Shown piece after piece: positions 9,019-17,638 of a stretch of DNA of 64,000 bases. Each line of letters starts with the position of its first letter. The first letter of the stretch is position 1. The position numbers and the translations under genes are program-made. The stretch comes from Enterovibrio norvegicus FF-33 (GTDB lineage Bacteria; Pseudomonadota; Gammaproteobacteria; Enterobacterales; Vibrionaceae). The notes under the pieces are model-generated. The model ran no database searches, was not told the origin of the DNA, and was given only the letters and a program-made list of their open reading frames with translations. The stretch covers positions 1,470,185 to 1,534,184 of the forward strand of contig NZ_AJYD02000038.1 in the NCBI RefSeq assembly GCF_000286835.2, given 5' to 3'.

Positions 9019-9187
9019 GGCTGGCTGCAAAAGTCATAACCTTAATTAAGAGTCTATGGTCTCAAAAATAAGTCTATGTCATAACAGTCAAATCGCAACG
9101 TAGAGAGCTGAAAAGTCCCTGATTTTAAAGATGCTTAGTGCTATCTGTGATGAAAAAGCGATTGCAAGGCTAAGCGTGATAATTGAA

Positions 9188-10039
9188 TCAATTTGCATAT
9201 TGTTCAGGAGAGGTCGCAATCGGGAAATGTTGCAATGCTCCATGACCTTGGCCAAGTTCGAGATGACTTGCATTGATAATGGCGAGGGTCAAATAGCGTT
9301 TACTGTGTTCTACAGCCTCAGCCATTGACATGCCCTTAGCAAGGCTAGTCGCAATAGCCGAAGACAGGGTACAGCCCGTGCCATGGGTATTGCGTGATTG
9401 AATACGTGGTGCTGAAAAGCATTGAATGTAGTGTTGCCCGACCAATTGGTCGGTCGACAATGCTGGGTCGACGCCGTGTCCCCCCTTGATAAGGAGCCAT
9501 TGGCAGCCTAACTGTTGTCTAGCGAGTTCGTATACATTTTCATTGTGCGATGTCTGTGTGAAATCGTTGAGTTCGATATTGCCTGTTAACGCCATAAACT
9601 CTGGGATATTAGGCGTGAGCAGTGTCGCAAGTGGGTATAAATGGGCTTTGCAGTAAGCTATTGCCTCTTCGCAAAGTAATTCTCGTCCACTGGTTGATAG
9701 CATGACTGGATCGACAACAACGTTCTTGGCGGCATAAATGGTGAGCTTGTCGACAACAACTTTTGCGATATCGACGTTTGCTAGCATTCCAATTTTAACG
9801 GCTGCAACATTAAAATCCGCAAAAATTGCGTCAATCTGAGCGGCAACGCTCGCGGGAGAAAGGGGACAAACATCGTAAACACCTTGTGTGTTTTGTGCAG
9901 TCACTGCCGTAATAACTGTGCATGCATAGCCGCCATTTGCCGAAATGGTTTTTAGGTCAGCTTGAATACCTGCACCTGCGGAACTGTCTGAACCTGCGAT
10001 AGAAAGAACAACAGGCGGTGTAAAGTGTTTATGAGCCAT
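9188..10039 (-). CDS. thiD: Hydroxymethylpyrimidine/phosphomethylpyrimidine kinase ThiD
   Basis: 283-aa ribokinase-fold kinase that phosphorylates HMP to HMP-P and HMP-PP for thiamine biosynthesis or salvage. Signatures are LSIAGSDSSAGAGIQADLK near the N-terminus, AVKIGMLAN, DPVMLSTSGRELL, LLTPNIPEF, LLIKGGH and the C-terminal GTGCTLSSAIA with the catalytic Cys region. It is a single gene here, with no thiE or other thi gene beside it and no TPP riboswitch visible upstream, which fits a salvage role. Flanked by two c-di-GMP phosphodiesterase genes. Confidence 0.95.
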   Translation of the reverse strand: MAHKHFTPPVVLSIAGSDSSAGAGIQADLKTISANGGYACTVITAVTAQNTQGVYDVCPLSPASVAAQIDAIFADFNVAAVKIGMLANVDIAKVVVDKLTIYAAKNVVVDPVMLSTSGRELLCEEAIAYCKAHLYPLATLLTPNIPEFMALTGNIELNDFTQTSHNENVYELARQQLGCQWLLIKGGHGVDPALSTDQLVGQHYIQCFSAPRIQSRNTHGTGCTLSSAIATSLAKGMSMAEAVEHSKRYLTLAIINASHLELGQGHGALQHFPIATSPEQYAN

Positions 10040-10248
10040 AGTCGCTATACATCTTATTTATTATGCATCTTGATAGAAAAGGCAGAAATATCTGCGTTCG
10101 ACTTTATCACATGTTGCTAGGTGATATATCCGGGCAAAAATTGCAGACATGAAGAAAAATCACTCATTAGTCTCGATTATTTACATATTTATACGTTCCA
10201 ATTGTCCTATTCTTAGTGTCAACGTGCAGGGATTAAACGGTAGCCTCA

Positions 10249-11784
10249 GTGGAATGGCTTGAAAAACACAGTAAAGCGCTAATTATAATATTTGTATCGA
10301 TACTTTTTGCCTACTTTTCTCAGGTTGCCGTTTCAAACTGGCTTGTGCAGAAAAAAATACAGGAAGATGTTTCGGTTCTTTCGCAGCTATACACTGAGCT
10401 TTATCGACAAAGCTTCGAACAAATGCGCGTGTTATCTGAGCAATTGCTTTTTCATTGTGACGATGATGATATCGAGCTGATGAGCCAGGCAGGAACAGGT
10501 AATATTTTTATTGAATATGTTGATCTGCACCTCAGTGACGGCAGTTCATGTTCAATTTATAACAAAGAAAAAGCGGGGCGCGCGTTAATGGGGTACGCCC
10601 CAGAAAATGAAATCGTTTTTTCGGAAGTTTCCCTGATTTTAAGCGAAAGCCAATTTGAAGAAATGCGCCTTCACAGTCAAAAAGGCGTGCTGAGATTCGT
10701 TTTTGAGCAGCCGAGAAACTTTCTGTCAAACTGCGACAAATGCCTTTACATGGTCACCAATGTTAATGGCCGAGACATCACACTATACCAACGCAATGAG
10801 CTACCTTACCGTGAAATATTTGATGGGGATCTCGGTAATAATATTGGCGTTAAACTGTTTATTAATGAAGACGGCGTTGAGTATCTCGTTGGTGATTTAG
10901 TTAATTTATTCTCCATACTGGTCATATTGTTTGGTGCCTTGATCGCAGTGGGAGTGGAACTGAATCAATCTGATAGAAAAGGGTTAACTGGATTGCTCAA
11001 TGAAGCGATTGAATCCAATGCCCTGATACCGTTTTATCAGCCGATTGTGCGTCCTGTTGATGGCGGCTATCGTATCGTTGGCGCCGAAGTATTGGTTCGT
11101 TGGTTATCGAACACCGGCGAATATATCCCTCCTGATACGTTTATCCCTCTCGCCGAGCAGAATGGCTCAATTGATAAAATCACCGATCAGCTGGTGGACA
11201 ATGTTTTGCATCATATTAAAACATTGGTATTACCAAAGTATTTTTTCGTCAGCGTTAATGTGTCACCTAGCTATCTCGAAAAAAATGATACGGCGACGAA
11301 GTTACTCGACAAAATGGAAGAGCATGGGCTCGATCCTCATTTATTGTCGCTTGAAATCACGGAACGAACTAAATTTGGTGATCTCAATAAAGCTGCGATT
11401 TGCATCGAAACGCTTACAGAAAAAGGCATTTCGATAAAGTTGGATGATTGTGGTACGGGGTATGGCGCGTTCTCTTACTTACATATCTTAAACATCGACA
11501 CCATTAAAATTGACCGAATGTTTGTTGATGGTATTGGTTTGGAGGATTTCAAAAATACCATTTTGGATTCGATATTAGCTTTTTCACGCGAGTCGGGATT
11601 GCATGTGGTTGCAGAAGGAATTGAGACCAAAGTGCAAGCCGACTATTTGATACATGCGGGTGTCGAAATGCTTCAAGGTTCTTATTTTGGTGATCCTGTT
11701 CCCTTTGACGTATTTAAGAAGAGCCTGGGAGAAGATTCATTAGATGATGATTTCCCTCTCACCATTGAACCTACGCAACCCTAG
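10249..11784 (+). CDS. CSS-motif EAL-domain c-di-GMP phosphodiesterase
   Basis: 511 aa, with the architecture TM helix, periplasmic CSS-type domain, TM helix, cytoplasmic EAL domain. TM1 is around residues 10-30 and TM2 is LFSILVILFGALIAVGVE near 220-240. The periplasmic part has cysteines in LLFHCDDDD and SDGSSCSIYNKE, fitting the family in which a disulfide state controls activity. The EAL domain reads AEVLVRW (EVL variant that keeps the Glu), VNVSPSYL, LDDCGTGYGAFSYL, KIDRMFVDGI and VVAEGIET, so it should be active. The start is GTG 10249; the ATG five bases later is out of frame. The ribosome binding site is weak. Confidence 0.88.
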   Translation: MEWLEKHSKALIIIFVSILFAYFSQVAVSNWLVQKKIQEDVSVLSQLYTELYRQSFEQMRVLSEQLLFHCDDDDIELMSQAGTGNIFIEYVDLHLSDGSSCSIYNKEKAGRALMGYAPENEIVFSEVSLILSESQFEEMRLHSQKGVLRFVFEQPRNFLSNCDKCLYMVTNVNGRDITLYQRNELPYREIFDGDLGNNIGVKLFINEDGVEYLVGDLVNLFSILVILFGALIAVGVELNQSDRKGLTGLLNEAIESNALIPFYQPIVRPVDGGYRIVGAEVLVRWLSNTGEYIPPDTFIPLAEQNGSIDKITDQLVDNVLHHIKTLVLPKYFFVSVNVSPSYLEKNDTATKLLDKMEEHGLDPHLLSLEITERTKFGDLNKAAICIETLTEKGISIKLDDCGTGYGAFSYLHILNIDTIKIDRMFVDGIGLEDFKNTILDSILAFSRESGLHVVAEGIETKVQADYLIHAGVEMLQGSYFGDPVPFDVFKKSLGEDSLDDDFPLTIEPTQP

Positions 11785-12058
11785 TCGCTATCCCAGATAG
11801 TTGTCCAATCTGTCTAATACCTGTCGCAAATCACGCTCAAATTCATTTGCTTTTGATGAATTGGTCAATAAGATCAATTTGTTATCTTTGAGTGAAAGGC
11901 TATTTATCTGACTAGACTTGAAATAACCTAGTGCAAAACGGGTCTATCTCACTAATGGACTATGCACGCGGAAAAGCGGCGGGTATACATACAAATAAAC
12001 TCTTTTTGGATAAAGCACTCAAAGAGCTGTACGCACAAAATGTAGAGGATGTGTTTTC
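11785..12058. other. Intergenic region between EAL gene and sbmA-like gene, with an orphan minus-strand frame
   Basis: No supported gene. On the minus strand, 11788-11943 is open for 51 codons and reads like the end of a protein (ERDLRQVLDRLDNYL before the stop), but it has no ATG or GTG start and is closed by a TAG just upstream. On the plus strand an ATG frame from 11955 runs into the sbmA-like gene in a different frame and looks spurious. Confidence 0.4.
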
Positions 12059-13063
12059 ATGTTTAAATCTTTTTTTCTTGATAGACGTTGGTTTCGGTGG
12101 TCTATCTTGGGTACTGCTTTGATCCTATACGTGACTTGGTACAAAGTTCAGATAGATGTGCAAGTCAATGAATGGTTTGGTTCATTTTATAACCTTGTGC
12201 AGGAGGCGCTGACCACCCCAAACGCTGTTGAGTTTGAGGAATTTCTAGCGGGCTGTATCGAATTTTTCAATATTGTGTCGATCTATATTGTTATTGCCGT
12301 TGCGCTTGAATTCTTTGTTCGTCACTACGTGTTCCGCTGGCGTACAGCGATGAACGACTATTACATGCGTCATTGGAGCAAAATCCACCACATTGAAGGT
12401 GCTTCTCAGCGTGTTCAGGAAGACACCATGCGTTTTGCTCGTATCGTAGAAGGGTTGGGCGTGAGCTTCATGCGCTCAATCATGACATTGATAGCATTTT
12501 TGCCCATCCTTTGGACCTTAAGTGAGAGCGTCACTGAGTTACCTTGGATAGGAAAGGTGGATCATTCACTGGTCTATTTGGCTATCCTGTCTGCAATTTT
12601 TGGCACTGTTTTGTTGGCTGTGGTTGGAATCAAGCTTCCGGGTTTGGAATTCAAAAACCAAAAAGTAGAAGCAGCGTATCGAAAAGAATTGGTGCTTGGT
12701 GAAGATCATGAATCTCGCGCTGAACCTGAAACAGTAAAAGAACTCTTTGTTAACGTCCGTCGAAATTACTTCAATCTCTATCGTCACTACCTTTATTTTG
12801 ATGTCGCCAAGTGGTCGTACATTCAGTATACCGTGATCATGCCGTATATCTTTATGGGGCCAACGATTGTCTCTGGCGCAATCACCTTAGGGGTGTTGCA
12901 ACAGATCCTGCGCGCATTTGGTAAGGTGGAAGAATCGTTTCAATTCTTGGTGCACTCGTGGAGTACCATTGTCGAACTGATGTCCATTTACAAGCGACTT
13001 AAAGCGTTTGAAGTACAGATAGAATCGGCCATTACCGCAGAAAAAGCAGCGGTGACCGATTAG
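12059..13063 (+). CDS. SbmA/BacA-family peptide transporter (short form)
   Basis: Inner-membrane transporter of the SbmA/BacA family, which imports antimicrobial peptides and other bulky substrates using the proton gradient. It is 334 aa, against about 406 for E. coli SbmA. Strong matches include WSILGTALILYVTW, FVRHYVFRWRTAMN, HIEGASQRVQEDTMRFA, LLAVVGIKLPGLEFKNQ, VEAAYRKELVLGEDHESRA and VELMSIYKRL. It begins MFKSFF like E. coli SbmA but joins directly to the DRRWFRWSILG region, so roughly the first membrane segment of the longer form is absent. ATG 12059 is preceded by GAGG 9 bases away. Terminator at 13091-13127. Confidence 0.85.
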   Translation: MFKSFFLDRRWFRWSILGTALILYVTWYKVQIDVQVNEWFGSFYNLVQEALTTPNAVEFEEFLAGCIEFFNIVSIYIVIAVALEFFVRHYVFRWRTAMNDYYMRHWSKIHHIEGASQRVQEDTMRFARIVEGLGVSFMRSIMTLIAFLPILWTLSESVTELPWIGKVDHSLVYLAILSAIFGTVLLAVVGIKLPGLEFKNQKVEAAYRKELVLGEDHESRAEPETVKELFVNVRRNYFNLYRHYLYFDVAKWSYIQYTVIMPYIFMGPTIVSGAITLGVLQQILRAFGKVEESFQFLVHSWSTIVELMSIYKRLKAFEVQIESAITAEKAAVTD

Positions 13064-13090
13064 TAAATTACTGAATTATCAATAAGTACG

Positions 13091-13127
13091 AGGCGCACCA
13101 TCATTTTTTGTGATGGTGCGCCTTTTT
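13091..13127 (+). terminator. Terminator after the SbmA-like gene
   Basis: AGGCGCACCATCA (13091-13103) pairs with TGATGGTGCGCCT (13111-13123), 13 bp stem, 7-base loop, then a T tract. Confidence 0.9.
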
Positions 13128-13183
13128 GTTACCTATACACCAAAATAAATTCGTACAACTGTGATCCATTATTACAGTTAACT

Positions 13184-13207
13184 TGTACAAATAATAAAAC
13201 ATGTACA
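13184..13207 (+). promoter_or_regulatory. Candidate LitR/CarH-type operator (TGTACA-N12-TGTACA)
   Basis: Exact direct repeat TGTACA (13184-13189), 12 bases, TGTACA (13202-13207), just upstream of the 11-gene photolyase operon that encodes a MerR-type regulator. A further half-site, CGTACAA, is at 13152-13158. I recall the consensus T(G/A)TACA-N12-TGTA(C/T)A for class II LitR light-responsive regulators in Pseudomonas putida; the match here is complete. Binding is inferred. Confidence 0.65.
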
Positions 13208-13221
13208 ACAGGGAGAAAGAT

Positions 13222-14181
13222 ATGAGCATAAAATTGGGTGTCAGTGCGTGTGTCATTGGAGACAATGTCCGTTTCGATAGCGGTCACAAACGTAATCAAT
13301 TCATTTGTGAACAATTATCGCCGTTCATTGAGTTTGTCCCTGTTTGTCCAGAAGTCGGTATTGGCCTACCTGTCCCTCGTCCCACTATCCGACTTTTGGA
13401 TCGTGGTGACGAGATTGGTATACGTTTGGTTGAGACGAAAAATGCGGACGTTGACCACACCGAGAAAATGGAAGCGTTCAGTCGCAAGAAGGCTGACCAT
13501 CTCGCGACGATGGATCTGTGTGGGTATGTGGTATGCGCAAAGTCACCAACCTGTGGCATGGAACGCGTAAAGGTTTATCGCGAGAACGGCTACGTGTCGG
13601 CAGAAAAAATTGGTGTCGGCCTGTACACCAAACAACTGATGAAGCGCATGCCATGGTTGCCTATTGAAGAAGATGGTCGACTTCATGACCCAGTATTGCG
13701 TGAAAATTTCGTCTTCCGAATTTTCGCATTGAGAGATTTATACGATTCGATGGCAGAGGGGATTACTCGCCGTGCCATTGTTGAGTTTCATTCCCGTTAC
13801 AAACTTGTACTGATGGCGCATAGCCCGCTAGATTACAAATCCTTGGGTAAATTTGTCGCCACTATTGCTGATCATGATATCGATGAATTCTATATCGAAT
13901 ATCGCACGTTGTTTATGCAAGCCATTGCCAATCGCGCTAGCCGAAAAAATAACACCAATGTACTAATGCATTTGCAAGGTTATTTCAAACGTGATTTGGA
14001 CAAAAAGGAAAAAGAAGAACTGTCAGGGCTTATCCATTCTTATCGCCAAGGCATCATGCCTTTATTGGCACCATTAACGCTGATAAATCACCATCTACAG
14101 CAGCACCCAGATGACTATCTCCAACATCAGAGTTACCTAAACCCTTACCCAGAAAGTTTGAGATTGCGTTATGGGCTCTGA
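13222..14181 (+). CDS. DUF523 and DUF1722 domain protein
   Basis: 319-aa fusion. The N-terminal DUF523 half (about residues 1-150) has conserved cysteines in LGVSACVIG, VPVCPEVGIGLPVPRP and SPTCGMERV. The C-terminal DUF1722/YbgA half (about 190-310) contains FHSRYKLVLMAHSP and LMHLQGYFKRDLDKKEKEEL. The function is unknown, but such proteins repeatedly sit next to photolyase genes (E. coli YbgA lies beside phrB). I chose ATG 13222 because AGGGAG precedes it; the ATG at 13201 overlaps the putative operator. First gene of the operon; its end overlaps the MerR gene by 11 bases. Confidence 0.9.
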   Translation: MSIKLGVSACVIGDNVRFDSGHKRNQFICEQLSPFIEFVPVCPEVGIGLPVPRPTIRLLDRGDEIGIRLVETKNADVDHTEKMEAFSRKKADHLATMDLCGYVVCAKSPTCGMERVKVYRENGYVSAEKIGVGLYTKQLMKRMPWLPIEEDGRLHDPVLRENFVFRIFALRDLYDSMAEGITRRAIVEFHSRYKLVLMAHSPLDYKSLGKFVATIADHDIDEFYIEYRTLFMQAIANRASRKNNTNVLMHLQGYFKRDLDKKEKEELSGLIHSYRQGIMPLLAPLTLINHHLQQHPDDYLQHQSYLNPYPESLRLRYGL

Positions 14182-15016
14182 CAAAACGCCATTAGCGATT
14201 GGTGAGGTGTCTGAGCGCACTGGCGTCAATACCGTCACGCTACGAGCATGGCAACGCCGATATGGGCTTTTAAAGCCACAACGAACGCCGAAAGGGCACC
14301 GATTATACAGTGAGCACGATGTTGAACGTATAAAAGAGATACTTTCATGGCTGCATAAAGGTGTTGCGGTTAGCCAAGTGAAACAGTTGTTAGGCAAACA
14401 TGATGTGGTGAGTGCAGAGAGTGCACAAAACTTGCCGGAAGTCGCGATGCTGAAAGATGCTGTCATGCGGTTTGACGCAAGATTCGTCAATAATTGCCTG
14501 TCAGAACTGACTAAGAACTACCCCATATCGACGTTGAAAACGACAGTGCTTGATCCGTTAAGTGATTGGTTTAGCGAACAGAATACAGACGTAATGAAAA
14601 TGTGCGATAGCTTCTGGTGTACTTCGCTGGCGTATGTGTTGGTTCATTGTTTGCATAACAATCAAAAAGCATCAACGAAGAAACCCTGCTGGATGGTTGC
14701 CGTACAAGGAAATAAAGCGCACCGAGTTTATCTTCATGCACTGTTGCTTCAATCCAAAGGTTACAGCGTCACTGTTGTGGAGGGGGCGGGTATAGGTTTA
14801 GCTGCTCTTCATAAAACGTTAATAGAACAACACACAGAGAAAATGGTTATCTATTCCGATTGTTCGTTTACGGCATCGTTAAAGCGCGAAGTTGAAAGTG
14901 TATTAGCGAGCACAGTGCTGATTACTGAATTGCTGGGAGAGTGTCGACTTATCCACCCCGAGCTGGTGAATTCAGCAACCCTGTCAGCGAAAGAAAATCT
15001 GGAGCATCAAAAATGA
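14171..15016 (+). CDS. MerR-family regulator with a C-terminal B12-binding-like domain
   Basis: 281 aa. The N-terminal MerR winged helix is clear: LAIGEVSERTGVNTVTLRAW and PKGHRLYSEHDVERI. The C-terminal two thirds has the layout of CarH/LitR photoreceptor regulators (helical bundle then Rossmann-like fold), including WMVAVQGNKAHRVYLHALLL and SKGYSVTVVEG. This matches the G-x-x-H position of the family, but the full DxHxxG cobalamin motif is not visible, so it may be a class II, non-B12-binding type. Probably regulates the operon it lies in. Overlaps photolyase by ATGA at 15013-15016. Confidence 0.85.
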   Translation: MGSDKTPLAIGEVSERTGVNTVTLRAWQRRYGLLKPQRTPKGHRLYSEHDVERIKEILSWLHKGVAVSQVKQLLGKHDVVSAESAQNLPEVAMLKDAVMRFDARFVNNCLSELTKNYPISTLKTTVLDPLSDWFSEQNTDVMKMCDSFWCTSLAYVLVHCLHNNQKASTKKPCWMVAVQGNKAHRVYLHALLLQSKGYSVTVVEGAGIGLAALHKTLIEQHTEKMVIYSDCSFTASLKREVESVLASTVLITELLGECRLIHPELVNSATLSAKENLEHQK

Positions 15017-16464
15017 AGCTAGTTTGGTTCAGAAGAGATTTGCGAGTAAAAGACAACATTGCACTGACCGAAGCGTGCAAAAGTGGTGAGCCTGTTATGG
15101 CCATTTACTACGAAACGCCGATTCAGTGGAAATCTCATGGTATGGCTCCCATTCAGGCCGACCTAATCAGACGTCGTTTGATGGTGCTACAGCAAGATCT
15201 AGAAGCGCTCAATATCCCATTGCTGTTCCGGACTGTGAATACATTTAGTGACATTAATCCGTCATTGGCACAGCTTTGCCAACAGTATCAAATTGCTGAT
15301 ATTTATTGTATTCGTGACCATGAACTTGATGAAGTCAATCGCGATAATTCGATAGCAGGTCTTCTCAGTTTAACCAGCACTAAGCTCAATGTGTTTGATT
15401 ACAAATGCATCTTCCCTCCAGGATCTGTCATTAATGGCGCGGGGAATATCTATCGTGTTTTTACACCATTCAAAAAGGCGTGGATAGCAAGGTTACAACG
15501 CGAAAATGTGGCACCCATAGGAACACCTGAACCGGTTCAAATTAATGCTACTGTGCAGGCTTTATTGAAGCAGCCAAGCAGCATCGAGTTTCATTATCAC
15601 CAAGATGATTCAGTGGGTTGGCCAATTGACGACAACACTATCATTCAGCGAATGCGTGATTTCTGCAGGTATCGCGTAGAGCAGTACGAAGCTTCAAGAG
15701 ACTTTCCCGCTATTCCAGCGACTAGCCAACTTTCACCGTACTTGGCGATTGGTGCGATATCACCGCGACAGTGCCTAGCAAGATTATTTTCCGAAAACCA
15801 GAACTGCCTTGATAAGAGTGGTGGCGGTGCACACTTATGGTTATCAGAGCTGATTTGGCGTGAGTTCTATCAGCATATTACTGCGTCTTACCCAGATATT
15901 AGTAAAGGAAAAGGCTTCCAGAGCTGGACTGATTCTATTACGTGGAATGGTGATGAGCTGCAATTCGCGCGATGGAAGCAAGGGCGAACGGGCTTTCCTA
16001 TCGTCGATGCGGCGATGCGTCAGTTGAACGAAACCGGTTGGATGCATAACAGACTAAGAATGATTGTGGCGAGCTTCCTCGTAAAGGATTTGCACATTGA
16101 TTGGCGCTGGGGAGAAAAGTACTTCATGTCCAAGCTGATTGATGGCGATTTTGCTGCCAACAACGGTGGTTGGCAATGGTCTGCATCCGTCGGCACTGAT
16201 GCCCAACCTTATTTTCGTGTCTTTAATCCCACCGCACAGAGTAAGAAGTTTGATCCAAACGTGCGATTTATCCGTAGATGGTTGAAAGAATTAGAATCAG
16301 TTCCTGATGAAGCATTGCATGAGCCTTACCGCTGGGCAGAAAAACAAGGAATTGATTTAGCTTATCCGCGTCCGATTGTTGATCATAAGGCCGCACGAGA
16401 GACTGCCATCTCCATGTTTGAAATGGCGAAGTCGCAACAGAATACCCAAAGGGCTGAATCATGA
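15013..16464 (+). CDS. phrB: Deoxyribodipyrimidine photolyase
   Basis: 483-aa class I CPD photolyase, repairing UV-induced cyclobutane pyrimidine dimers with blue light and FAD. The N-terminal antenna-binding domain begins LVWFRRDLRVKDNIAL. FAD and DNA-binding signatures are SQLSPYLAIGAISPRQ, ELIWREFYQHI, GRTGFPIVDAAMRQL, GWMHNRLRMIVASFL, DWRWGEKYFM, DFAANNGGWQWSASVG and PYFRVFNP. The start is ATG 15013, as in other family members (MKLVWFRRDLR). Translationally coupled to the MerR gene before it and the NTF2-like gene after it. Confidence 0.95.
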   Translation: MKLVWFRRDLRVKDNIALTEACKSGEPVMAIYYETPIQWKSHGMAPIQADLIRRRLMVLQQDLEALNIPLLFRTVNTFSDINPSLAQLCQQYQIADIYCIRDHELDEVNRDNSIAGLLSLTSTKLNVFDYKCIFPPGSVINGAGNIYRVFTPFKKAWIARLQRENVAPIGTPEPVQINATVQALLKQPSSIEFHYHQDDSVGWPIDDNTIIQRMRDFCRYRVEQYEASRDFPAIPATSQLSPYLAIGAISPRQCLARLFSENQNCLDKSGGGAHLWLSELIWREFYQHITASYPDISKGKGFQSWTDSITWNGDELQFARWKQGRTGFPIVDAAMRQLNETGWMHNRLRMIVASFLVKDLHIDWRWGEKYFMSKLIDGDFAANNGGWQWSASVGTDAQPYFRVFNPTAQSKKFDPNVRFIRRWLKELESVPDEALHEPYRWAEKQGIDLAYPRPIVDHKAARETAISMFEMAKSQQNTQRAES

Positions 16465-16910
16465 TGCAAGCAGCAGCGACTCCACAACAAGACACACTCA
16501 ATCGATTCATCTCGATATATACGTCGCTAAGCAAAGACAATTTGAACTCTCTCGACGCGATTTATAGCGAAGACGTGGTGTTTGAAGACCCAGCACACCG
16601 CATTGAAGGTTATGACAATTTAGCGCGCTACTTCGAATCTATGTACACCAACGTGACTGACTGCCGCTTTGATATTCATGATCACGCTGTAAACGGCGAC
16701 ATTGCTTTTATCAGTTGGACGATGACCCTGTCCCATCCCAAGTTGTCTGGTGGCGCGGAGAGGTCTGTTGAAGGCTGTTCAAAGCTAGTACTGAAAGAGG
16801 GGCGAGTTATTCGGCATCGTGATTATTTTGATCTTGGCGAAATGCTTTATGAAGCACTCCCTGTGCTGGGCGCTGCGGTCAAAATGATCAAGAAGAGATT
16901 GGGACAATGA
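16461..16910 (+). CDS. NTF2-like (SnoaL/DUF4440-type) protein
   Basis: 149-aa single-domain protein with the nuclear transport factor 2-like cone fold: LNRFISIYTSLSKDN, AIYSEDVVFEDPAHRIEG, LARYFESMY and a C-terminal VEGCSKLVLKEGRVIRHRDY. Such proteins bind or convert small hydrophobic molecules, but the ligand here is unknown. It starts within the photolyase stop codon (ATGA) and its own end overlaps the SDR gene by four bases. Homologues recur in photolyase/CfaS operons of gammaproteobacteria. Confidence 0.88.
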   Translation: MMQAAATPQQDTLNRFISIYTSLSKDNLNSLDAIYSEDVVFEDPAHRIEGYDNLARYFESMYTNVTDCRFDIHDHAVNGDIAFISWTMTLSHPKLSGGAERSVEGCSKLVLKEGRVIRHRDYFDLGEMLYEALPVLGAAVKMIKKRLGQ

Positions 16911-17638
16911 AGCGGGTTCTGATCACGGGTGCGTCGTCAGGTATTGGCCTACAGCTTGCAAAAGACTACGCAAATGACGGCTGGCATGTGGTGGCGTGTG
17001 GTCGCAACGTTGAGCAACTTAATCTCTGGTCAAAAGGTAGTGACGCTGTCACAATTCTAAGCTTCGATGTAACAAATGAAATTGAAACTAAAGAAGTTTT
17101 AGGTAATATCGAATCTCCCTGTGATTTGATTATTCTCAATGCAGGAACGTGTGAATACATCGATAACGGTCATATTGATGTTGCGTTGTTCAAGCGTGTC
17201 TTTGACATCAATGTTTTTGGGCTTCTCAATTGTATTCAAGCATTGCAGGACACGTTTTCTGCTCAAACACATTTAGCGTTGATGGGATCGACGGCGGCGT
17301 ATTTGGGCTTACCCCGCGCTGAAGCATATGGCGCTTCGAAAGCCGCCGTTGCTTACTTGGCGAAAACACTCACTATTGACTTGGAACCTAAAGGCGTGAC
17401 GGTGTCACTTGTTTCGCCAGGGTTCGTTAAAACACCACTGACGGATAAAAATGATTTTCCGATGCCAATGCTTGTCACGCCTAAAGAGGCGTCATTGGCT
17501 ATTCGTCAGGGGTTAGAAAAGAAGAAAACTGAAGTCCATTTCCCCAAGAAGTTCACCTTTTTCCTCAAGCTGATCGCTTCATTACCCATGACATTACAAC
17601 TTGCGGTGATAAGAAAAATAACAAGGAAAGCACAATGA
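16907..17638 (+). CDS. Short-chain dehydrogenase/reductase (SDR)
   Basis: 243-aa NAD(P)-dependent oxidoreductase. The cofactor motif is LITGASSGIGLQLAKDY at the N-terminus, the NAG motif is LILNAGTCEY, and the catalytic Ser and YxxxK are in MGSTAAYLG and YGASKAAV. The C-terminal part (FPKKFTFFLKLIASLPMTLQ) is hydrophobic and may touch the membrane, fitting a lipid substrate. Coupled by ATGA overlaps on both sides. The substrate is not known. Confidence 0.92.
   Translation: MKRVLITGASSGIGLQLAKDYANDGWHVVACGRNVEQLNLWSKGSDAVTILSFDVTNEIETKEVLGNIESPCDLIILNAGTCEYIDNGHIDVALFKRVFDINVFGLLNCIQALQDTFSAQTHLALMGSTAAYLGLPRAEAYGASKAAVAYLAKTLTIDLEPKGVTVSLVSPGFVKTPLTDKNDFPMPMLVTPKEASLAIRQGLEKKKTEVHFPKKFTFFLKLIASLPMTLQLAVIRKITRKAQ

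Noticed and set aside
10040-10248. A TPP riboswitch ahead of thiD
   Set aside because: No thi-box-like conserved segments were seen in the upstream sequence.
11955-12122. Plus-strand ATG frame starting MDYARGKAAGIHTNK and running into the sbmA-like gene
   Set aside because: Its second half overlaps the SbmA-like coding region out of frame, and the sequence does not resemble the missing SbmA N-terminus.
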